64,000 nucleotides of DNA from Cyanobium sp. FGCU52. GTDB lineage: Bacteria > Cyanobacteriota > Cyanobacteriia > PCC-6307 > Cyanobiaceae. Shown here piece after piece: positions 53,607 through 61,086 of this stretch. The notes beneath the pieces were generated by a model. It made no database searches, had not been told where the DNA came from, and was given only the letters and a program-made list of their open reading frames with translations. The stretch's first letter is position 1, and each line of letters begins with the position of its first letter. The stretch is from the NCBI GenBank assembly GCA_024958715.1, contig JANWUS010000063.1, positions 1 to 64,000 on the forward strand. The letters are read 5' to 3'. The position numbers and the translations under genes were made by a program.

Positions 53607-55933
53607 ATGGATCAGGCCACCCACAACCGGATCGTGAGCTTCCTGTGGGGCATCGCCGACGATGTGCTGCGCGATCTGTTCCGGCGCGGCAAGTATCCGG
53701 ATGTGATCCTGCCGATGTGTGTACTGCGTCGGCTGGATGCGGTGCTGGAGCCCACCAAGCCGAAGGTGCTGGAGACGAAAGCCCGCCTGGATGCGGCGGA
53801 GATCAAGGAGCAGGCGGGGGCGTTATGCAAGGCAGCGGGTCAGGCCTTTTACAACATCTCGCCCTTTGTGCTGCGCGATCTCGCCAGCCGGGGCAGCGAA
53901 CAGAAACTACGGGCCGATTTCGAAGCGTATCTGGAGGGGTTTTCAGAGAATGTGCAAGATATCATGGAGAATTTCAAATTCCGCAACCATATTCCCACCC
54001 TTTCCCGCTCCGATTCGCTCGGCACGCTGATCAGCAAGTTTCTCGATCCCCAGGTGGATCTGAGCCCGGCCGCGCTCGACAACCACGCCATGGGCACGGT
54101 GTTCGAAGAGCTGGTGCGCCGCTTCAATGAGGAGAACAACGAGGAGGCGGGTGAGCACTGGACACCGCGCGATGCCGTGCGGTTGATGACCACATTGATG
54201 TTTCGCCCGATTGCCGCCTTGGTCAAGAGCGGCACCTATCTGCTCTACGACGACGCCTGCGGCACCGGCGGAATGCTCACCGTGGCGGACGAAACCCTGC
54301 GCGAGCTGGCGGCGGCCTTTGGGCAGGAGGTGGTGACCCGCCTCTATGGCCAGGAGATCAACCCGGAAACCTATGCGGTCTGCAAGGCCGACATGCTACT
54401 CAAAGGGGAGGGCGAACACGCCGACACGATCATGGGCGGCGCCGAGTGGTCAACCTTGTCGCACGATGCCTTTGCGGGGATGGTGTTTGATTTCATGCTC
54501 TCCAACCCGCCCTATGGCAAGAGCTGGAAGAAGGATCTGGAGGTGATGGGCGGCAAGAAGGAGATGAAGGATCCGCGCTTCCAGGTGAACCATCGCGGCG
54601 AGGTGTTGTCGCTGGTGACGCGCTCCAGCGACGGCCAGATGCTGTTCCTGGCCAACATGGCCAGCAAGATGAACCACGAGACACCCCTGGGCAGCCGCAT
54701 CGCCCAGGTGCATAACGGCTCCTCGCTGTTCACCGGCGACGCGGGATCGGGCGAGAGCAACATCCGCCGCTGGCTGTTTGAAAACGACTGGGTGGAGGCG
54801 ATCGTGGCCCTGCCCCTCAATCTCTTCTACAACACGGGGATTGCCACCTATGTGTGGCTGCTGAGCAACCGCAAAACGCCCGAACGGCAGGGCAAGGTGC
54901 AGCTGATCGATGCCAGCGGCTGGTTCGAGCCCTTGCGCAAGAACCAGGGCAAAAATAACTGCATCATGGGCCCGGCCGACATCGAGCGGGTGATGGCGGC
55001 CTATGACGCCATGGAGGAGAGCGACCACGCCAAGGTGTTTGCCAATGAAGCCTTCGGCTATTGGAAGGTGAGCGTGGAGCGCCCATTGCGCCTGCACAGC
55101 CGCATCACCCAGGCGGCGATCGAGGCGCTGCGCAGCGCGTCGGGCGACCGGGAGATTCGTGAAACGTTCTGGGTCGACTACGGCGAGGCGCTGCTGAACA
55201 ACTTCGCCAACCTGAGACCGGAGCTGGAGCAGCGGTTGCGGGAGTGGAGCGCCGGCGATGACGCCGCGGAGGACAACGACGAGGGCGCCGACGACGAGGG
55301 CGACGAAAAGCCCAGCGGCAAGGGCGGCATCCCCGAGAAGCGCCGCAAGAAGCTGCTGGATCCAGCCACCTGGATGCGCGATGCCCAGCTGGCGGCGGCG
55401 GCCGAAGCGCTGCGGGAGCTGTTCGACGAGGAGCTGTCGACGACCACAACCACTTCCGCAGCGAGGTGCAGAACGCCCTCAAGCTGCAGGGCCTCAAGCT
55501 CAGCGCCGTGGACCTGAAGTTGCTGCTCAAGCAGGTGAGCTGGCGCGAGGAGAGCGCCCCGCCGGTGATCGCCAAGGTGCACAAGGGCGGCCGGGTGGCG
55601 GCCGATCCCCTGCGCGGCCTGTTCCCGCTGGAGCTGGGCGGCAAGGCCTGCGTAGTGGAGTACGAACCCGATGCCGACCTGCGCGACAGCGAGCAGATCC
55701 CGCTGCTGGAGGAGGGCGGCATCGAGGCCTTCCTGCAGCGGGAAGTGCTGCCCTACACCCCCGATGCCTGGTTCAACCCCGAGGCCACCAAGGTGGGCTA
55801 CGAGGTGAGCTTCACCCGCCACTTCTACAAACCCAAGCCCCTGCGCAGCCTCGCCGAGATCGCCGCCGACATCCGCGCCATCGAGGCGGAAGCCGAGGGC
55901 CTGCTCGATGGGCTGCTGGTGGGGGCGGGGTGA
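53607..55933 (+). pseudogene. hsdM: Type I restriction-modification system M subunit, frameshifted near 55437
   Basis: 'DDACGTGGMLTVAD' (motif I) and 'LSNPPYGKSWKKDLE' (motif IV). Main frame ends at 55517, but HsdM-like C-terminus 'DDHNHFRSEVQNALKLQGLKLSAVDLKLLLKQVSWREESAPPVI...' continues in the frame of ORF 55466-55933. Confidence 0.85.
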
Positions 55934-56012
55934 GGGCCTCCTTATGCAACGCAGCCTTCACCATGGCGCCGCCAGGGCTCCATACGCAACGCTGCGTTTA
56001 ACATGAAGGCCT

Positions 56013-57218
56013 GTGGCGCCCATGCGCAAGGCTGAGCGATGCATGGCTGAAGCCCAGGCCCACCGCGCCGGTCGTTACCGCACCCAGCCCACGGGATATC
56101 GAGCCTTCCTGCCGGCGCCTCTGCCGCCCGATCCGCCCCTGCGGCTGGAGGGGGAGTTGCAACTGCTGCTGTCCCAGGCCGACCGTGCCCTGGGCCGGCT
56201 GGACGGATCGGTGGAAACGCTGCCCAATCCCGATCTGTTCGTGCTGATGTACGTGCGCAAGGAGGCGGTGCTCTCCAGCCAGATCGAAGGCACCCAAAGC
56301 TCCCTGCAGGATCTGCTGGCGGCGGAGGCCCAGCTGTTCGGCGCCGACAGCCTGCCCAAGGATGTAGATGAGGTGGTGAATTACGTGCGGGCGATGAAGC
56401 ACGGTCTGGCGCGGCTGGAGAGCTTGCCGGTATCGATGCGGCTGATTGGCGAGATCCACGCGGAGCTGCTGCAGGGGGTGCGCGGCAGCCGGTTGACGCC
56501 GGGCGAGCTACGCCGCAGCCAGAACTGGATCGGCCCCAGCGGTTGCAGCCTGGCGACGGCCACCTTCGTGCCGCCTCCACCGGAGGAGCTGCCGGAGGCG
56601 CTGGGGGCCCTGGAGCGGTTTCTGCATCAGCAGGATGCGATCCCGGCGCTGATCAAAATCGGCCTGGCCCATGCGCAGTTCGAAACGATCCACCCGTATC
56701 TCGATGGCAACGGCCGGGTGGGGCGGCTTTTGATCACGTTTCTACTCACGGAGCGGGGCATCCTGCAGAAGCCGGTGTTGTATCTCTCCCATTACTTCAA
56801 GCAGCAACGCCAGGCCTACTACGACCATCTACAGGCGGTGCGGGAGGCGGGCAACTGGGAGGGCTGGCTGGCCTTCTTTCTGCGGGGCGTGGCGGTGGTG
56901 AGCCAGGAGGCCAGCGGCACGGCCCGGCGGATCCTGGCGATGCGGGAGGAGCACCGGGCGCAGATCACCATCCACCTCGGCCGCGCCGCCGGCAATGGCC
57001 ATCGCGTGCTGGAAAGCCTGTACGACCGGCCGATCGTGAGCGTGCAGGCCATCCAGGAGTTGATCGGCGGCACCTATGCGGCCGCCAACAGCCTGGTGGC
57101 ACGGCTGGAGCAGCTGGGCATCCTGCGCGAGATGACCGGCCAGAAGCGCAACCGCCGCTTCTGCTATCAGCCCTACGTGGAGCTGTTCGGCGACTCGCCC
57201 CAGGAGGTGCTGCCGTGA
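56013..57218 (+). CDS. fic: Fic family AMP-transferase-like protein
   Basis: 'HPYLDGNGRVGR' Fic motif and N-terminal inhibitory motif 'SSQIEGTQ' ((S/T)xxxE(G/N)); start GTG 56013 or a downstream ATG. Confidence 0.92.
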   Translation: MAPMRKAERCMAEAQAHRAGRYRTQPTGYRAFLPAPLPPDPPLRLEGELQLLLSQADRALGRLDGSVETLPNPDLFVLMYVRKEAVLSSQIEGTQSSLQDLLAAEAQLFGADSLPKDVDEVVNYVRAMKHGLARLESLPVSMRLIGEIHAELLQGVRGSRLTPGELRRSQNWIGPSGCSLATATFVPPPPEELPEALGALERFLHQQDAIPALIKIGLAHAQFETIHPYLDGNGRVGRLLITFLLTERGILQKPVLYLSHYFKQQRQAYYDHLQAVREAGNWEGWLAFFLRGVAVVSQEASGTARRILAMREEHRAQITIHLGRAAGNGHRVLESLYDRPIVSVQAIQELIGGTYAAANSLVARLEQLGILREMTGQKRNRRFCYQPYVELFGDSPQEVLP

Positions 57219-58606
57219 TCGAGGATCTGAAGCCTTATCCGCAGTACAAGGATTCAGGACTGCCGTGGCTGGGGGAGGTGCCGGCGCATTGGGAGATCAG
57301 ACGCAATGGCGGGTTGTTCCAGCAGCGCAATGATTCGGGCGCTAACGAGTTGCCGATTCTGGAGGTTTCGCTGCGAACGGGTGTGCGGGTGCGCGACTTC
57401 GCCACATCCAAGCGCAAGCAGGTGATGACCGACCGCTCGAAGTACAAGCGAGCTGGACAGGGTGACCTTGTCTACAACATGATGCGCATGTGGCAGGGAG
57501 CCGCAGGGATCGCACCCGTGAGCGGCTTGATCAGCCCGGCTTATGTTGTGTGCAGAGCCCTGCCTGGCATTGACTCTAGCTATTTCTCCAGGCTCTTCAA
57601 AACCGACGACTATCTGGCGGAGATTGATGCCGCATCGAGGGGCATCGTCAAAGATAGAAATCGACTGTATTGGGATCAGTTCAAACAAATCTGCAGCCCC
57701 TTGCCACCAGCCAGCGAACAAGTCGCCATCGCCCGCTTCCTCACCTGGGCCACCAACCGCCTGGACCGCGCCATCGGAGCCAAGCGCCGCATCATCGCCC
57801 TGCTGCAGGAGCAGAAGCAGGCCATCATCCATCGCGCCGTGACGCGGGGGCTGGATCCCGCCGTGCCGCTCAAGGATTCGGGGATTCCCTGGCTGGGGGA
57901 GATTCCGGAGCATTGGGAGGTGAGGCGTGCCAAGTATCTTTTCCGTGAAGTTGATCGCCGCTCACAGACAGGTACAGAAACCCATCTTGCCATGAGCCAA
58001 AGGCTTGGCCTCGTGCCAAGCAGCATGGTGCAGAGCACTCTTCGTTCGCAGTCTTATGCAGGCGGCAAACTCTGCAGCTCGGGCGACCTCGTTCTCAATC
58101 GTCTGAAAGCCCACTTGGGTGTTTTTGCTGTCGCCAAGCAGGATGGAGTCATCAGCCCGGACTACACAGTGCTCCGCGAGCAGGCATTGGCTCACGCCGA
58201 TTACTACGCGTGCATTCTGAAGTCGCCTGGATGCCGTGGAGAACTGCAGACGCGAGCGAAAGGGATAGTTGAGGGCTTTTGGCGCCTGTATACAGACGAC
58301 TTTTACGAAATCCGCCTGCCCACTCCACCAATAGATGAGCAGCTGCTGATAATGGATTTAGCCTCGCAACAAACGCGAGGTCAAGAGACAGCCATTTCCC
58401 GACTTGAATCGGAAATCACCCTCCTGCGCGAATACCGCACCCGCCTGATTGCCGATGTGGTGACGGGCAAGCTGGATGTGCGGGAGGTGGCGAAGGGGTT
58501 GCCGGAGGATGTAGAGCCGCCAATCCAGTCGGATGCCGCTGGCTACGATGGAGACGAAGCAGAGGATGATTCCGACTCAGATCCGATCGATACCGAGGAG
58601 GTTTGA
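57215..58606 (+). CDS. hsdS: Type I restriction-modification system S (specificity) subunit
   Basis: Two half-subunit repeats 'YKDSGLPWLGEVPAHWEIRR' and 'LKDSGIPWLGEIPEHWEVRR' and typical helices ('ATNRLDRAIGAKRRIIALLQEQKQAIIHRAVTRGLD', 'REYRTRLIADVVTGKLDVRE'); GTG start overlaps the fic stop. Confidence 0.94.
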   Translation: MIEDLKPYPQYKDSGLPWLGEVPAHWEIRRNGGLFQQRNDSGANELPILEVSLRTGVRVRDFATSKRKQVMTDRSKYKRAGQGDLVYNMMRMWQGAAGIAPVSGLISPAYVVCRALPGIDSSYFSRLFKTDDYLAEIDAASRGIVKDRNRLYWDQFKQICSPLPPASEQVAIARFLTWATNRLDRAIGAKRRIIALLQEQKQAIIHRAVTRGLDPAVPLKDSGIPWLGEIPEHWEVRRAKYLFREVDRRSQTGTETHLAMSQRLGLVPSSMVQSTLRSQSYAGGKLCSSGDLVLNRLKAHLGVFAVAKQDGVISPDYTVLREQALAHADYYACILKSPGCRGELQTRAKGIVEGFWRLYTDDFYEIRLPTPPIDEQLLIMDLASQQTRGQETAISRLESEITLLREYRTRLIADVVTGKLDVREVAKGLPEDVEPPIQSDAAGYDGDEAEDDSDSDPIDTEEV

Positions 58607-58607
58607 C

Positions 58608-59807
58608 ATGACAGCTGAAGCCAAAGCGCCTTTCATTAAGCGGATAGAGCCAACCAATTTTCTCTCATTTGGCTCTGATAACACTGGGATTGATCTTCTG
58701 CCGCTGAATGTGCTGATCGGTCCGAATGGATCAGGTAAGTCCAACCTGATCGAGGCAGTGTCACTGCTGCGTGCGGCACCTCGCGACCGCGGCCATGACC
58801 TCCGCGATGTGACGCTCAAGGGGGGCGGTGTAGAGGAGTGGATCTGGAAAGGAAGCCCACAGGGCGTGGCCCAGATCGACTGGCTAGTCAATGACCCGAA
58901 GGCGCCGAAACCCCTGCGACATGCTCTCGTCTTTCATGCCTTGGGGCAAGGCTTCGCCTTAAAGGATGAACGAGTGGAGTACAGCGAGCCCCAACCTGGC
59001 CAACAGACGCCGTACTTTTTCTATCGCTACCAAGAAGGCAGGCCGGTGGTGAACGTACGCGATCAGGGGCAGCGGCAACTAGCCCATGACAGCATCGAAC
59101 CAGATCGCTCAATCTTGGCCCAACGGCGTGATCCAGACAGCTATCCAGAGCTTGCCTGGTTGGCCAGCCATTACGAACGTATTCGTATCTATAGAGAATG
59201 GGAGTTTGGCCGGAATGCAACCTTCCGCGCTCCCCAGCGAGCTGATCAACCCAACGACGTACTCGCGGAAGATTTCTCCAACCTTGGGCTTTTCCTCAAT
59301 CGCCTCAAGACCCGTCATCCAACTGCCGCGCGCGCAATTCTTGATGGTCTGACCGATCTCTATGACGGGCTGACTGAGTTCACTGTGCTAGTCGAAGGTG
59401 GTACGGTTCAGGTGTTTTTTATGGAAGGAGAGTTTGCGATCCCTGCCACCCGCCTCTCCGATGGCACGCTTCGCTATCTCTGCCTGCTGGCCATCCTCTG
59501 CGAGTCTAATCCACCACCGCTGGTCTGCATCGAAGAGCCCGAACTGGGACTGCACCCGGATGTTTTGCCAAGGCTAGCGGATCACCTGTTAGCAGCCTCA
59601 CAGCGAACCCAGTTAATCGTCACCACTCACTCCGATATTCTGGTGGATGCGTTGAGCGAACAACCGGAATCGGTTGTCGTCTGCGAAAAGCATCATGGCG
59701 CCACATCCATGACACGCTTGGCGACTGATGAGCTGCAGGCATGGCTGGAGAAGTATCGCCTGGGTGAGCTATGGATCAGTGGCGAGCTGGGGGGAACCCG
59801 CTGGTGA
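58608..59807 (+). CDS. AAA-family (AAA15/AAA21, OLD-like) ATPase
   Basis: 'NVLIGPNGSGKSNLIEAVSLLRAAP' Walker A, 'LSDGTLRYLCLLAIL' signature, 'VCIEEPELGLHPDVLPRLADHL' Walker B, 'IVTTHSDILVDAL'. Confidence 0.92.
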   Translation: MTAEAKAPFIKRIEPTNFLSFGSDNTGIDLLPLNVLIGPNGSGKSNLIEAVSLLRAAPRDRGHDLRDVTLKGGGVEEWIWKGSPQGVAQIDWLVNDPKAPKPLRHALVFHALGQGFALKDERVEYSEPQPGQQTPYFFYRYQEGRPVVNVRDQGQRQLAHDSIEPDRSILAQRRDPDSYPELAWLASHYERIRIYREWEFGRNATFRAPQRADQPNDVLAEDFSNLGLFLNRLKTRHPTAARAILDGLTDLYDGLTEFTVLVEGGTVQVFFMEGEFAIPATRLSDGTLRYLCLLAILCESNPPPLVCIEEPELGLHPDVLPRLADHLLAASQRTQLIVTTHSDILVDALSEQPESVVVCEKHHGATSMTRLATDELQAWLEKYRLGELWISGELGGTRW

Positions 59808-60418
59808 GTGCCCATCTCTACATCGAAGGCGGCGGCAACTCCAAGGAGGAGAAGATCCGTTGCCGTGAAGCCTTCTCCACCCTGCTCAAGAGCCAGGGCT
59901 TCAGTGGGCGCATGCCGCGGCTCACAGCCTGCGGTGGCCGTGGCGCTGCTTTCGACGACTTCAAAACCGCTCACACCACCGCAAAACCTGGCCATTTCAT
60001 TGGCCTGCTGATCGACAGCGAAGATCCACTGGCCATGCCCATGGAACCCCAGGAACAACAAACCTGGGAGCATCTCAGGCAACGAGATGATTGGGCACAG
60101 CCCAACGGTGCCACCGATGATCAGGTGCTGTTCATGACCACCTGCATGGAGACCTGGATCGCGGCTGATCGAGAAACCCTGCGGGCACACTACGGGCAAG
60201 GCCTCAATGAAAACCAACTCCCACCAACCACATCCCTCGAATCACGGCACAGACACACTGTTCAAGACTCCTTGGAGAAGGCCACATCAGCCTGCTCAAA
60301 CGCCTATCGAAAAGGCAAACGCTCGCATGAAGTCCTGGGCAAACTGAAGCCAGCCGTGTTGGCAGCCCTGCTCCCCAGCTTCGCTCGGGCCATGGCCATT
60401 CTTGAACAGAAGCTTTAA
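59804..60418 (+). CDS. DUF4276 (TOPRIM-like) family protein
   Basis: 'LYIEGGGNSKEEKIRCREAF', 'FIGLLIDSEDP', 'TCMETWIAADRETLRAHYG', 'RKGKRSHEVLGKL' are DUF4276-like; GTG start overlaps the ATPase stop. Confidence 0.82.
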   Translation: MSAHLYIEGGGNSKEEKIRCREAFSTLLKSQGFSGRMPRLTACGGRGAAFDDFKTAHTTAKPGHFIGLLIDSEDPLAMPMEPQEQQTWEHLRQRDDWAQPNGATDDQVLFMTTCMETWIAADRETLRAHYGQGLNENQLPPTTSLESRHRHTVQDSLEKATSACSNAYRKGKRSHEVLGKLKPAVLAALLPSFARAMAILEQKL

Positions 60419-60470
60419 GGCATGCCACAAGGCAGCGTCTCATCTCCAATGAACCCAGCGGGGGAGGCCC

Positions 60471-60695
60471 AATTATCTGCATGCCTGTCTCTGCTACGTG
60501 ACCCGCAAGGCCATGACCAACACCAGCCTGCGCACTCGCATGGGAGTTGAAGCCCGCAACCGCGCCACGGTGTCGCGCGTCATCCGCAAGGCCGTCGAAG
60601 CCGGGGCCATCGTGCCCGCCGATCCGGAGGCAGCCCCAAAACTCAGGCGCTACCTGCCGATCTGGGCGGCGGTCGGACCCAACAAGCAGCCATGA
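60471..60695 (+). pseudogene. C-terminal remnant of an AlbA/RecG-like ATP-binding protein
   Basis: Frame reads 'NYLHACLCYVTRKAMTNTSLRTRMGVEARNRATVSRVIRKAVEAGAIVPADPEAAPKLRRYLPIWA', the C-terminal winged-helix pattern of divergent-AAA4/AlbA_2 ATP-binding proteins; an in-frame TGA at 60450 and no upstream body. Confidence 0.7.
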
Positions 60696-60700
60696 GCCGT

Positions 60701-60815
60701 TTACTTGACGGGTACTTGATGGGAAGTCCCGTTCACGGAGTGCGATGCCGTGAGGTCGCCTGTCACGGCAAGGCTTTTGCGACCCAGCTTTTACTTGATG
60801 GGTTCTTGATCGGGA
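60701..60815 (+). repeat. Imperfect 24-bp direct repeats, each built of two tandem CTTGAY-type half-units
   Basis: ttacttgacgggtacttgatggga (60701) and ttacttgatgggttcttgatcggg (60791), starting exactly 90 bp apart. Confidence 0.85.
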
Positions 60816-61086
60816 CGGGTACCGCTGCGGGTGGGCCCAGCGTCAAAGCCAGAGCCTGCCGGGTCCAGCTGGGGAACCTCTCCATCGCCCAGCCTCCCAC
60901 AGTCCCGCCCTTGTGCTCCATCCCCGAGAGCTTTAATAAGGCCACTCCACAGCAGACCCTTAGCAAACAACTTAGTAAAGTCTGCCAGTAGAGCCCGGCC
61001 CCGAGATCCCAGACCCCGCCTTGCTTCTCCCATTGCTACCCCCCCATCCTCCAAACTGGTCTCAGGCCCCCGATTCCCCCGGCCCC

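Noticed and set aside
60692-60991. 99-aa ORF upstream of hsdR (MSRLLDGYLMG...LLLDGFLIG...)
   Set aside because: The apparent protein repeat is simply translation of the 24-bp DNA direct repeats; no other sign of coding.
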